Shown here: in pieces, positions 8,521-17,083 of the stretch | Numbering within the stretch: position 1 is the stretch's first letter | How the letters are laid out: every line of letters starts with the position of its first letter | Source of the DNA: Nocardia sp. alder85J | GTDB taxonomy: Bacteria > Actinomycetota > Actinomycetes > Mycobacteriales > Mycobacteriaceae | Assembly (NCBI RefSeq): GCF_020176955.2 | Contig: NZ_JAIUCZ020000009.1 | Location: 310,001 to 374,000, forward strand | Direction of reading: 5' to 3' | DNA length: 64,000 bases | Program-made: the position numbers and the translations under genes | The notes under the pieces: generated by a model | The model's input: only the letters and a program-made list of their open reading frames with translations | The model's database searches: none | Told to the model about the DNA's origin: nothing

Positions 8521-9467
8521 CGCTGCTCGAGGTCGCGGACCTGACCGTCCGCATCGGTGGCCGCGCGGTGGTCGACGGGGTCGGATTCGAACTCGACGCC
8601 GGGCAGCGCCTGGGTCTGATCGGCGAGTCCGGATCGGGAAAGACGTTGACGGCCTTGGCTGTTGCGGGTCTGCTGCCGGACGGGGCCGAGGTGTCCGGCA
8701 GTGTTCGTCTCGACGGCGGCGAACTGCTCGGCCGTAGCGATCGGGAGTTGTCGAAGATTCGGGGGAACCGGATCGCGATGGTGTTCCAGGAACCGTTGTC
8801 GGCGCTGAATCCCCTGATGCGGGTGGGTAAGCAGATCGCCGAGCCGCTGCGGCTGCATCGCGGCCTGTCCCGCAAACAGGCGCTGGCCGAGGCGGTTTCG
8901 CTGGCGGGCAAGGTCGGGCTACCCGATCCGGAGCTGCTGGTGCACGCCTATCCACACCAGCTGTCCGGCGGTCAACGCCAGCGGGTGGGGATCGCGATGG
9001 CCGTCGCCTCTCGGCCCGCGCTCCTGCTGGCAGACGAGCCGACCACCGCACTGGATGTGACCGTGCAGGCCGAGATCCTGGCACTGCTGGCCGATCTCGT
9101 CGCCGAGCAGGGCACGGCGCTGCTGTTCGTCACCCACGATCTCGCCGTGCTGGCCCAGGTGGTGCAGCGGGTCCTGGTGCTGGGCAACGGCCGTGTGCTG
9201 GAAGACGGCCGCCTGGAAGAGATCCTGCACAACCCGCGCCATCCGTACACCCGCACCCTGCTGGACCTGGCCCGCGCCGCCTCCTTCCGCCACCCGGCCC
9301 CGCCCGCTCGGCTCGACGCGGATCCCGCCGCCACCCAGGCCACTACCACCGAACGGGTTCCGCCGCCCGACGTCGCCGGGTCGGACGCGGCTCCGCCGGA
9401 TGCCGATGACTCGGACGGGACCGGCCGGCCGGCGCCGAGCAGTGGGGAGGACCACGATGGCGAGTGA
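8517..9467 (+). CDS. ABC importer ATPase, DppD type
   Basis: 316-residue ATP-binding subunit: Walker A GESGSGKT with K42, Q-loop in MVFQEP, signature LSGGQRQRVGIAMA, Walker B LLLADEPTTALD and the H-loop in FVTHD. The C-terminus from about residue 265 is a Pro/Ala/Asp-rich tail that looks disordered and does not carry the Cys-rich region sometimes found in this subfamily. ATG 8517 overlaps the permease stop (ATGA); the end overlaps the next ATPase gene by 11 bases. Confidence 0.92.
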   Translation: MTLLEVADLTVRIGGRAVVDGVGFELDAGQRLGLIGESGSGKTLTALAVAGLLPDGAEVSGSVRLDGGELLGRSDRELSKIRGNRIAMVFQEPLSALNPLMRVGKQIAEPLRLHRGLSRKQALAEAVSLAGKVGLPDPELLVHAYPHQLSGGQRQRVGIAMAVASRPALLLADEPTTALDVTVQAEILALLADLVAEQGTALLFVTHDLAVLAQVVQRVLVLGNGRVLEDGRLEEILHNPRHPYTRTLLDLARAASFRHPAPPARLDADPAATQATTTERVPPPDVAGSDAAPPDADDSDGTGRPAPSSGEDHDGE

Positions 9468-10251
9468 GACGGATGTGGCCCCCGTGCTGGCGGCGGCCGG
9501 GCTGACCCGCAGCTATCGGCTGCCGCGCCGGACGTTACGAGAACGTCCGCCGGTGCGGCACGCGGTGCGGGACGTCGATCTGGTGCTGCGGGACGGTGGC
9601 CGGTTGGGCATCGTCGGCGAATCCGGTTCCGGGAAGTCGACATTGCTGCGACTGCTGCTGGCGCTGGAGGCCGCCGACGCGGGGACGGTCCGCTACCGGG
9701 GGCGGACCGTGGCCGGTCGCGATCTGCGCTGGTTCCGCCGGGACGTGCAGGTGGTCCTCCAGGACCCGCTCGATTCGCTGGATCCGCGCAGCACCGTGCG
9801 CGATTCGATCGCCGAACCCCTGGAATGTCTGCGCATCCCAGGAGACCACGACGCCCGGGTCGCCGAACTGCTCATCGCTGTCGGCCTGGAAGTCGATGCG
9901 GCGCAACGGTATCCGCACGAGTTCTCCGGGGGCCAGCGGCAGCGGATCGCGATCGCCCGCGCGCTGGCCCCGCAGCCCCGGATTCTCGTCGGCGACGAAC
10001 CCTTCTCGGCGCTGGACGCCTCGGTGCGGGCCCAGATCATCGACCTGGTCCGCGATCTGGCGGCCCGGTTCGGTCTGTCCCTGATCCTGGTGTCGCACGA
10101 TATCGGTGTCGTCCAGCAGTTGTGCGACGAGTTGCTGGTGCTGAAGGACGGCGCGGTCGTCGAATCCGGTTCGACGGCACACGTTCTCGACGATCCACAG
10201 CACCCGTACACCCGAACCCTGCTGCACGCGGTGCCGACCTTGCCGCTGTGA
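9457..10251 (+). CDS. ABC importer ATPase, DppF type
   Basis: 264-residue second ATPase of the heterodimer: Walker A GESGSGKST with K60, QDPLDSLDPRSTV after the Q-loop, signature FSGGQRQRIAIARAL, Walker B ILVGDEPFSALD and the H-loop in LVSHD. The HPYTRTLL motif near the end is typical of peptide/opine importer ATPases. GGGGAGG stands before ATG 9457, which lies inside the preceding gene. This is the last gene of the overlapping run; the acetyltransferase follows after 57 bases. Confidence 0.92.
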   Translation: MASETDVAPVLAAAGLTRSYRLPRRTLRERPPVRHAVRDVDLVLRDGGRLGIVGESGSGKSTLLRLLLALEAADAGTVRYRGRTVAGRDLRWFRRDVQVVLQDPLDSLDPRSTVRDSIAEPLECLRIPGDHDARVAELLIAVGLEVDAAQRYPHEFSGGQRQRIAIARALAPQPRILVGDEPFSALDASVRAQIIDLVRDLAARFGLSLILVSHDIGVVQQLCDELLVLKDGAVVESGSTAHVLDDPQHPYTRTLLHAVPTLPL

Positions 10252-10308
10252 ACAGGCGCTCCCTGCCGCCGTATCGAACTCGAATCTCGAGAAAGAGGAG
10301 GTAGACCG

Positions 10309-11508
10309 GTGACGATCGAGATCCGCACTCTCACCGACCCCGCCGAGGTGCGCTCCGCCGCAGCGATATTCCGGACCGCGATGGTCGGGTTGCCGCCGAT
10401 ATCGGCGGACGTGGCGGACGGGCTCGTCGAACCCGGGCGCACGCTCGGCGCGTGGCTCGACGGTGAGCTGGTGGGCGGGGCCGATTCGTACACCAGCCGA
10501 ATGGTGGCGCCCGGCGGGCAATGGCTGCCGCACGCCGCGGTCACCCACGTCGGGGTGCTGCCGACGCATACCCGGCGCGGAGTGGTCAGCGCGTTGCTGC
10601 GGCATCAGCTCGCCGAGGTCGCCGCGCGCGGGGAGATCGTGGCGAGTCTGCGGGCCACGCAGGGCGGCATCTACGAACGGTTCGGGTACGGGGTGGCCAG
10701 CGTGTCCGCGACCGTCGAATTGGACCGGCGGCGGGCCCGATTGCGTGACACCGTGCCGCCCGGCGGTCCGGTCCGCTACCTCGATGCCGGGGCGCGCTGG
10801 GACGCGCTGCCGAAAATCTATGCCACCGGGGGATTCTCGTGGACGGGAGCGATCGACCGGCCCGAGTACTGGTGGCGGCTACAGGAACTGGTCGCCGCAG
10901 GTGGCGGCTGGACCGTGGTGCACGGTGAGCCGGGAGCCGAGGACGGTTTCCTGCGGTACCGGCCCGCCGATGCCGACGGCTGGCCCAGGCAGCCGCAACG
11001 CACGGTGGTGGTGGACGATTTCGTCGCCACCACACCGGCCGCCTATCGCGGGCTGCTGCGGCATCTGCTGGCCCACGACATCGTCGATCGGATCGTGTTC
11101 ACCTTCATGCCCGTCGACAGCCCGCTGCGATACCTGTTCACCGACGAGCGCGCGGTGACCGTCACCGGGGTCGCGGACGAGACCTGGCTGCGGCTGGTCG
11201 ACGTGCCCGCCGCCCTCGAACGCCGCGGCTACCGCGCGGCGCCACCGGTGGTCGTGGCGGTCACCGACCCGATCCTGCCCGCCAACACCGGCCATTACCG
11301 GATCACCGGCGAAGGGGCCATCCGCACCGGCGATCCGGCCGACCTCGGCATCGACGTGGCGAGCCTGGCCGCCGTCTACCTCGGCGGTACGGGCTGGCGG
11401 CAACTGGCACTCGCGGGCCGGGCCACCGAGCTTCGGCCGGGCGCACTCGACGCCGCCGAAGACCTGTTCGCCACTGTCGCACGGCCGTTCGGCGGCACGT
11501 TCTTCTGA
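10309..11508 (+). CDS. Eis-type GNAT acetyltransferase
   Basis: 399 residues, the size of the Eis family, which acetylates amines of aminoglycosides and other substrates with acetyl-CoA. The first GNAT domain contains HVGVLPTHTRRGVVSALL (pyrophosphate-binding loop) and ATQGGIYERFGYG; a second GNAT-like half and a C-terminal SCP2-like part follow. The chain ends in Phe (GGTFF): in Eis the free C-terminal carboxylate of such a residue takes part in catalysis. GTG 10309 has a strong AGAGGAGG. It could share the ABC operon transcript or use its own promoter in the 57-base gap. Whether it modifies a drug or the imported compound is open. Confidence 0.85.
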   Translation: MTIEIRTLTDPAEVRSAAAIFRTAMVGLPPISADVADGLVEPGRTLGAWLDGELVGGADSYTSRMVAPGGQWLPHAAVTHVGVLPTHTRRGVVSALLRHQLAEVAARGEIVASLRATQGGIYERFGYGVASVSATVELDRRRARLRDTVPPGGPVRYLDAGARWDALPKIYATGGFSWTGAIDRPEYWWRLQELVAAGGGWTVVHGEPGAEDGFLRYRPADADGWPRQPQRTVVVDDFVATTPAAYRGLLRHLLAHDIVDRIVFTFMPVDSPLRYLFTDERAVTVTGVADETWLRLVDVPAALERRGYRAAPPVVVAVTDPILPANTGHYRITGEGAIRTGDPADLGIDVASLAAVYLGGTGWRQLALAGRATELRPGALDAAEDLFATVARPFGGTFF

Positions 11509-11509
11509 A

Positions 11510-11538
11510 CTGTCCCGACGCCGGCGGCAGCGGGACAG
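11510..11538. terminator. Hairpin after the Eis-type gene
   Basis: CTGTCCC (11510-11516) pairs with GGGACAG (11532-11538) around a GC-rich loop, directly after the stop codon and before the convergent GGDEF gene. Confidence 0.55.
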
Positions 11539-11639
11539 CAGTGCGGTGCAAGGTGGCCGGTATCCCGTGCCCGCTGCCTGGGTCCGCGCGCGGTGGGTGG
11601 CCCGCGTGCGTCGCGACAGCATGCCGGTAGTGATCCGGA

Positions 11640-12947
11640 CTACCGCCGATGGTCGGCGGTCCCCGGCGCCTCGCGCGGCCGGGCCGCCTTGTCCCGGTAC
11701 ATCGCCGAATCCACGGTGTGCATCAGGGCGTCCACGTCCTGCGGGCGCTGGTCGACCAGCGTGGTGCCGACGCTGGCGCCGATCGAAACCAGTTGTCCCG
11801 CAACCACTACGGGCTGGGCCACGGCGGTCAGCAGGCGGTCGGTGACGGCGGCGAGCTGGTCGCGGCCGGTGCAGTTCTCGATCAGCACGATGAATTCGTC
11901 GCCGCCGATGCGCGCGGCCAGCCCGTCCGGGGCGGCGGCGGTGCGCAGCCGTTCGGCGACCGTGCGCAGCACCCGGTCGCCGACGGTGTGGCCGTGGGCG
12001 TCGTTGATCGCCTTGAACCGATCCAGGTCCAGGTAGCACAGGCCGAGGGGGCCGGTGGCGTGGGCGAGCCGATCGAAGAACAGCACCCGGTTGGCCAGGC
12101 CGGTCAGATTGTCGTGATGGGCGTCGTGCCAGAGCCGGTCGGCCAGCGCCTTGCGTTCGGTGATGTCGACCGCGACGCCGATCAGGAACCGCACCCGGCC
12201 GTCGGCGTCGCGGACCACCGACATGGACAGGTCGATATCGGTGTGGCTGCCGTCGGGCCGGGTGGTGCGGGTCTCGATCCGGAAGCGGTCGACCTGCCCG
12301 AGCAGCAGTAGCCGGAAGCGGTCGTAGGCGGGGCCGATGTTGTCGGCGCCGAGCACCTCCAGCACGGTCCGGCCGGGGATGCGTTCCTGTGGTACGCCGA
12401 GCATCTCGGCGAAGGCGGCGTTCACGTCGAGCACCCGGCCGGTGTCGGCATCGATGGTCCCGATGCCGATCGACGCCCCGGCGAACACGGCCGCGAACCG
12501 CGCCTCCGACAACTGGCGCTGCGCCTGCGCCTCCCGCACCGCGGCCAGCGCCGCCACCAGGGTGCTCTCCTGTTCGGCCAGCGCCGTGGAGCGCAGCGTC
12601 GCGGTGAAACCGGCGGCGAATTCACCCGCCACCTCGATCGCGCGCTGCCGCACCCGCTCGTATTCCGGCTCGGCCCGGTCCGGGCACACGGCATCCACCA
12701 TGTCGCGGCAGATCATCGACACCGACCGGCTCACCGCGGCCGAGTCGCGATAGTTGGCGGCCACCAGCGAGGACGCCGCGATCCGGGCGACGCTCACCTC
12801 CGCGGCGCCACGCAGCGCGGCCAGCAACTGTTCGCTCAAACCGGCCAGCAGCGCTTCGATCTGGGTTCGGTTGAGGGTCGGCGCGACGACGCCGTCGAGC
12901 GCGTCGGCCCAACGCACCCCCAACTCGTGCGAACCCACCCTGTGCAC
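11640..12947 (-). CDS. PAS-GGDEF diguanylate cyclase, soluble
   Basis: 435 residues without membrane helices. Residues 1-130 are an alpha-helical region with no domain I recognise. A PAS domain follows (FAAVFAGASIGIGTID to VAVDITERKALAD), then a GGDEF domain with an intact active site GGDEF at 348-352. It should make c-di-GMP from two GTP, gated by the PAS or N-terminal domain. No RxxD inhibitory site stands at the usual place before the motif. GTG 12947 is the start used. It lies 84 bases downstream of the DUF574 gene on the same strand and may share its transcript. No EAL, HD-GYP or PilZ protein is in the window. Confidence 0.9.
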   Translation of the reverse strand: MHRVGSHELGVRWADALDGVVAPTLNRTQIEALLAGLSEQLLAALRGAAEVSVARIAASSLVAANYRDSAAVSRSVSMICRDMVDAVCPDRAEPEYERVRQRAIEVAGEFAAGFTATLRSTALAEQESTLVAALAAVREAQAQRQLSEARFAAVFAGASIGIGTIDADTGRVLDVNAAFAEMLGVPQERIPGRTVLEVLGADNIGPAYDRFRLLLLGQVDRFRIETRTTRPDGSHTDIDLSMSVVRDADGRVRFLIGVAVDITERKALADRLWHDAHHDNLTGLANRVLFFDRLAHATGPLGLCYLDLDRFKAINDAHGHTVGDRVLRTVAERLRTAAAPDGLAARIGGDEFIVLIENCTGRDQLAAVTDRLLTAVAQPVVVAGQLVSIGASVGTTLVDQRPQDVDALMHTVDSAMYRDKAARPREAPGTADHRR

Positions 12948-13031
12948 CCCTGCCGTATCCCTAGTGATCGAACTTCCGGTGTTGCTGCCGCCGCGGCGGA
13001 TGTCCCGGCGCCCCCGCGCCCGCCGAAACGA

Positions 13032-13841
13032 TCAGATCTTGCGCCCCACCCCCGCCAGCCCGAGCGAGCGGCCGGGGGCCTCGTGCAGGTCGCGATCGGA
13101 TTCCGGTCGCCATTGCGGCAATTCCACCACACCGGGTTCGAGCACGTCCCACCCGTCGAACATCGCCTCGATCGCGGCCCGGTCCCGGAAGCGGATGCCG
13201 ACGTGACTCGTGTTGGCGGAGTGGTCACCCAGCAGCGCGGCGGCGTCGGGGCGCAGCGCGGAGGTGAGATGCGAGATGGCCACATGGCTGCCGACCGGCA
13301 GCGCGGTCCGCAGCGCCGCCACCCGCTGGGCCGGCTGCTCGTCGTCCTGCAACAGGTGCAGCACCGCGATCAGCAGCAGGCCGATCGGTTCGTCGATATC
13401 GATCAGTCCGGTGCCGGCGGCCGTGGCCAGCAACTCCTCCGGCTTGCGCAGATCGCCCTGGATGGCATCGGCCCCCGGCACATTCGCCAGGATGGTGCGG
13501 GAGTGGGTGACCGCGACCGGATCGATGTCGACGTAGAGCACCCGGATCTCCGGGTCGATCGATTGCAGGATCTCGTGCACGTTGCCGGCGGTCGGAATGC
13601 CGGAGCCGATGTCGAGGAACTGCCGAATGCCGGATTCGGCGAGGAACCGGACCACCCGGCGCAGGAAGGCCCGGTTGCTCAGTGCCAGCCGCGGCAGGTC
13701 CGGCACCAGCTTCTTGGCCTGCTCGGCGACCAGTCGATCGATCTCGAAATTGTGCGAGCCACCCAGTAGCGCGTCGTACATCCGGGCCGGGCTGGCCCGC
13801 GTCATGTCCACGCCGTCGGGTGCCCATGCCGGTCTGTCCAC
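13032..13841 (-). CDS. SAM-dependent methyltransferase, DUF574 family
   Basis: 269 residues, full length for this actinomycete-specific family. Hallmarks are ARMYDALLGGSHNFEIDR near the N-terminus, the SAM-binding loop FLDIGSGIPTAGNVHE, and VLYVDIDPVAVTHSR. Such proteins are numerous in Streptomyces and Nocardia; their substrates are unknown. It precedes the PAS-GGDEF gene by 84 bases. The 256-base gap to the divergent TetR gene holds the 6-bp inverted repeat GGATCG-N5-CGATCC near 13940. Confidence 0.85.
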   Translation of the reverse strand: MDRPAWAPDGVDMTRASPARMYDALLGGSHNFEIDRLVAEQAKKLVPDLPRLALSNRAFLRRVVRFLAESGIRQFLDIGSGIPTAGNVHEILQSIDPEIRVLYVDIDPVAVTHSRTILANVPGADAIQGDLRKPEELLATAAGTGLIDIDEPIGLLLIAVLHLLQDDEQPAQRVAALRTALPVGSHVAISHLTSALRPDAAALLGDHSANTSHVGIRFRDRAAIEAMFDGWDVLEPGVVELPQWRPESDRDLHEAPGRSLGLAGVGRKI

Positions 13842-14060
13842 GCGAAAACCCCTCTTGCCCTTGTACTCCCGAACCGCCGCCGGGGCGGCCTGCCCGTGTT
13901 CGCCGAGGTCGGCGGCACAGGTATACCAGCGGATCGTAGTCCGATCCGAGCCGGACGTCGATCTTGTCTGCTTTCCGGAAAACCGCCATAACCAGCACGC
14001 ATGAACGTCATCACGGATGGGTATGAAGCATGGTGGCCCGGCGGTGGCCCCGATCCGCCG

Positions 14061-14096
14061 TTGACGCGATGAAACAAATTGTCTTACATTGTTTCA
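14061..14096 (+). promoter_or_regulatory. Promoter and palindromic operator of tetR-mpaB
   Basis: A -35 TTGACG (14061-14066) and a -10-like TTACAT (14084-14089) are 17 bases apart, putting the transcript start at or next to the ATG at 14098: probably a leaderless mRNA. The perfect inverted repeat TGAAACAA (14070-14077), 11 bases, TTGTTTCA (14089-14096) covers the spacer and -10, the right place for autorepression by the TetR protein. Confidence 0.65.
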
Positions 14097-14097
14097 C

Positions 14098-14745
14098 ATG
14101 GGGACGGACCGGGACGATGTGGACGAACGCATCATGGACGCGGCCCTGGAACGGATCCTGCAAGTGGGTATCCGCCGGGCGAGCCTGGACGACATCGCCC
14201 GCCGGGCTGGTCTGAACCGGATCACCATCTACCGCCGCTTCGCGGGCAAGGACAACCTGGTCGACGCCACGCTGGCGCGGGAGACCCGCCGGATGCTCGC
14301 CGAGGTCACCGCGGTGGTCACCACCACCGCGGGGGTCGACGCCCAGATCGAGGCGGCCGTGCTCTACGTCCTGCACACCACCCGCAATCATCCGCTGGTG
14401 ACCCAGTTGCTCAACGTGGCGCCCGACGAGGCGATGAGCTTCTACACCGTCCGCGGTGAGGAGATGGTCCGGCAGGGCATCGAATACATCGTCGCGGTTC
14501 TCGAACTGACCCGGCAACGTGGCCTCATCGACGCCTACGATCCCCGTCCGGTCGCGGAACTGCTTGCGCGGATGGCACATTCACTACTGCTCACGCCCGC
14601 GGGCGGAGTGAACTTCAAAGATCCGGATCGCGCACGGGATTTCGTGCGCACCGCCGTCGTGCCGCTGGTGAAACACGGCATCGGCCCGAAGGAGACCACC
14701 GATGAATTCCCCCGTCCCGCATCGTCATCCCGCGACACCCCGTAA
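14098..14745 (+). CDS. TetR-family regulator of the MpaB-type oxygenase
   Basis: 215 residues. The helix-turn-helix is clear (RRASLDDIARRAGLNRITIYRRFAGKDNL, split by the YRRF recognition motif). The rest is the helical ligand-binding domain. ATG 14098 is preferred to TTG 14089 because the promoter predicts a leaderless start there. The 3' end overlaps the oxygenase gene by 44 bases, so the two are co-transcribed and probably form an autoregulated pair. TetR regulators next to rubber oxygenases of this family are known (LcpR). Confidence 0.88.
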   Translation: MGTDRDDVDERIMDAALERILQVGIRRASLDDIARRAGLNRITIYRRFAGKDNLVDATLARETRRMLAEVTAVVTTTAGVDAQIEAAVLYVLHTTRNHPLVTQLLNVAPDEAMSFYTVRGEEMVRQGIEYIVAVLELTRQRGLIDAYDPRPVAELLARMAHSLLLTPAGGVNFKDPDRARDFVRTAVVPLVKHGIGPKETTDEFPRPASSSRDTP

Positions 14746-15910
14746 GGTCCCGGGCCTGCGGGCCTTCGCCGTACTGCTGGGCATCGGCAACCCGTCCCCG
14801 CAGCAGTGGCAGGCACTGGGCGAGGCGCTGCTCGTCGGCGACGAGCCGATGGACCGGCTGGTCGACTGGATGTCCGAGACCGGGATGGCGACCACCCGGC
14901 CGCTGTTCGAACAGGCGCTGCGCGAAGGGATCTCGTCGATCCCGGGTGCGCCGGAACCGTTGCGCGAATTCTTCGGCGTGTACGAGACGGTGCCCGAGTG
15001 GGTGGACTGGTCGGCCATCCGCCGCGCCGAGCGGGTGTTCCGAATGGGCGGCACCGACGGGTTGTACATCGCCCGGGACGTGGCGCTGCTCGGCGGCTAC
15101 CTGGCCTCCGGGTTCAACAAGACGCTGATCCGCACCGGCGCCCTGGAGAAGGGGCCGGCCAAGCGGTTCGCGGAGACCTTGCAGTGGGCCCTGGACGTCA
15201 CCTCCGACGACGGCATGCGGCCGCTGGGCCGCGGCTATCGGGCGACGATGCAGGTGCGCCTGATCCACGCGCTGGTCCGGCGGCACCTGGCGGCGCAACC
15301 GGATTGGGACGCCGCCGAATGGGGGCTGCCGATCAACCAGACCGATATGGCCGCCACCCTGGTCGGCGCGCTGATCTCGCCGTTCCTCGGCGCGATGCCG
15401 ATGGGCATCCTGCCGGCCCGCGGCGAGCTGGACGCCGCCGCCCATCTGACCCGCTACGTCGGCTGGCTGATCGGGGTCCGGGACGAATGGCTGCCGGACG
15501 GTTTCCGCGATTCGGTGCGGATTCTCTACCACTGCATGACCGCCATCACCAATCCCGACGAGACCAGCGCGCAGCTGGCCATGCCGATGGCCGACGATCC
15601 GCTGCGCTGGCACTACCGCAATCTGTCCGGGCTGCGGGGGCGGATCGCGCGGGCCCAGCATCTCTCGATCGCGAGCACGTTCCTCGGCCCGTCGTCGATG
15701 CGGCAGCTGGGCCTGCCCGCGACCATGCCGCCGTGGTACCCGCTGGCCCGCGTTCCGGTCAATCTGGTCCGCAGCGCGCTGATCCGGGTGCTGCCCGGCG
15801 GGACCGAGCGCGCCGCCGCACAGGGCCGCCGCCGCCAGGAACTGTTCCTGCGCACGCTGATCGGCGACCGCCCGGCGGTGATCGGCGAATCGGCCCGGAC
15901 CGCCGCCTGA
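14702..15910 (+). CDS. MpaB/Lcp-like haem oxygenase (DUF2236)
   Basis: 402 residues of the DUF2236 family that includes rubber oxygenase Lcp and fungal MpaB. A characteristic helix reads RATMQVRLIHALVRRHLA; in Lcp the matching His ligates haem and nearby Arg/Thr take part in catalysis. The N-terminus (VPGLRAFAVLLG) is not a convincing signal peptide, so it looks cytosolic, unlike secreted Lcp. ATG 14702 follows GGAGA. These enzymes cleave unsaturated chains such as polyisoprene or terpenoid tails; the substrate here is unknown. It overlaps the TetR gene. Confidence 0.82.
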   Translation: MNSPVPHRHPATPRKVPGLRAFAVLLGIGNPSPQQWQALGEALLVGDEPMDRLVDWMSETGMATTRPLFEQALREGISSIPGAPEPLREFFGVYETVPEWVDWSAIRRAERVFRMGGTDGLYIARDVALLGGYLASGFNKTLIRTGALEKGPAKRFAETLQWALDVTSDDGMRPLGRGYRATMQVRLIHALVRRHLAAQPDWDAAEWGLPINQTDMAATLVGALISPFLGAMPMGILPARGELDAAAHLTRYVGWLIGVRDEWLPDGFRDSVRILYHCMTAITNPDETSAQLAMPMADDPLRWHYRNLSGLRGRIARAQHLSIASTFLGPSSMRQLGLPATMPPWYPLARVPVNLVRSALIRVLPGGTERAAAQGRRRQELFLRTLIGDRPAVIGESARTAA

Positions 15911-15911
15911 T

Positions 15912-15942
15912 CGGCGCCGGATCCGGACCGCCGCCGGCGCCG
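15912..15942. terminator. Hairpin after the MpaB-type gene
   Basis: CGGCGCCGG (15912-15920) pairs with CCGGCGCCG (15934-15942), one base after the stop codon. The right arm overlaps the first tandem repeat unit. Confidence 0.55.
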
Positions 15943-15991
15943 AGCGCCTGATTGCCGACGGCGCCGAGCGCCTGATTGCCGACGGCGCCGA
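15936..15991. repeat. 24-bp tandem repeat, two full copies and a partial third
   Basis: Two identical 24-bp units (15936-15959 and 15960-15983) start GGCGCCGAG and end TGCCGAC; the first 8 bases recur at 15984-15991. This lies in the 389-base gap 15911-16299 between the oxygenase and the next gene. The rest of that gap holds no convincing gene; it becomes more AT-rich from about 16170, where the promoter of the next gene probably is. Confidence 0.8.
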
Positions 15992-16299
15992 ACTCCGGCC
16001 GGTCGATGTTGCCCGGCGGATGCGGGATTGTTCTCGGCTCGTGTCCGTCGGGGCCGCCGGTTCGGGCAACCCGCTGCCGAACGCGGGCCGAGCGCCTACG
16101 ATGCAGGTGGCCGGTTTCGTTCGCGGTCGCGCAGGTAAGTGATCGGTCCCGTTCGGGGTGATCGGCCGAAATGTTCAGTAGCTCAATATTTGCCAGCATG
16201 CGAATAGTGGGCCGTGGCGACCTGCCGATGTGGACTTGTCGGTGACATGGGGCATGCTCTTGGCACGCAGACCGTCTACGAGCCCGTCCGGAGTACCCC

Positions 16300-17046
16300 A
16301 TGTCGTCCCGTCGAACAAAGCCACAACCGCTGTCCGACACCGAGATCCGGCAGATCGCCGCGGAGATCGCCGACGGCAGTCCGCCGATGGTGTGGTTCAC
16401 CGCGGAGGCTGTCGGTGTGCCGGAAGGCCGTTCCGGCAAGGTGGTCGCCCTCGGAGATCCCACCGAGGGCGACTTCCTGCAGGTTCGGCCCACCGGCTCC
16501 AAAGATGTGCTGTCGTTCTCGCCCACCGAAGTGACGTTGACCAAACCGGCCCGGCGCACCGCGCCCGCGGCCCCAGCGACCAGGAAGGAACCCGCAGTGA
16601 CGACCCCGTCCACCGTGACCCTGCCGTCGACGCCGAATCAGGAGCCGGCCAACCCCGTTGCCGCCGAGCCGGATCCGACGCCGGCCGCGCCGGGTGCGGA
16701 GGCGGCCCGGCCCGGGGCGCCGAAGCCCGCCGGCGCCGCGCGGCCGCCGCGCGAGAAGGCGCCCGTCGCCCCGAAGAAAGCGAAGACGCCGGAGGTCACC
16801 GTGACGCTGTCCGGTACCGCCGACGGCGAATGGACCGTCGACGTGGTCAACGGCAAGAAGCGCACCGTGCGCGGGTTGTCGGTGGCCGGCGCGGCCGTCG
16901 CGCAGGCGGCCAAGCTGCTGCATCCGGAGGTCGCCGAGGTCGTCGATTCGGTGCTGGAATCGGTGCGCACCAGCCAGCGGGCCAAGGTCGAGCAGTTGCA
17001 GGCCGAACTGGAGAACGCCCGCCGCCTGCTCGACGAGCTGACGTAG
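16300..17046 (+). CDS. Actinobacterial protein of unknown function, possibly DUF6319
   Basis: 248 residues, no catalytic motif known to me. Residues 1-85 form a conserved-looking domain (SDTEIRQIAAEIADG, VWFTAEAVGVPEGRSGKV, EGDFLQVRPTGSKD). Residues 86-165 are a Pro/Ala/Lys-rich linker. Residues 166-248 are a second domain (TVTLSGTADGEWTVDVVNGK) ending in a coiled-coil-like helix AKVEQLQAELENARRLLDEL. The architecture suggests a small scaffold or nucleic-acid-binding protein, but that is a guess; the family name is from memory. ATG 16300 is the first in frame with the conserved start. Confidence 0.7.
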   Translation: MSSRRTKPQPLSDTEIRQIAAEIADGSPPMVWFTAEAVGVPEGRSGKVVALGDPTEGDFLQVRPTGSKDVLSFSPTEVTLTKPARRTAPAAPATRKEPAVTTPSTVTLPSTPNQEPANPVAAEPDPTPAAPGAEAARPGAPKPAGAARPPREKAPVAPKKAKTPEVTVTLSGTADGEWTVDVVNGKKRTVRGLSVAGAAVAQAAKLLHPEVAEVVDSVLESVRTSQRAKVEQLQAELENARRLLDELT

Positions 17047-17050
17047 TCCC

Positions 17051-17083
17051 GCGGCGGGAGGCTATACCGCGGTCTCCCGCCGC
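17051..17083. terminator. Bidirectional terminator
   Basis: GCGGCGGGAG (17051-17060) pairs perfectly with CTCCCGCCGC (17074-17083). It sits between two convergent genes and overlaps the last codons of the minus-strand GGDEF gene. Confidence 0.65.
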
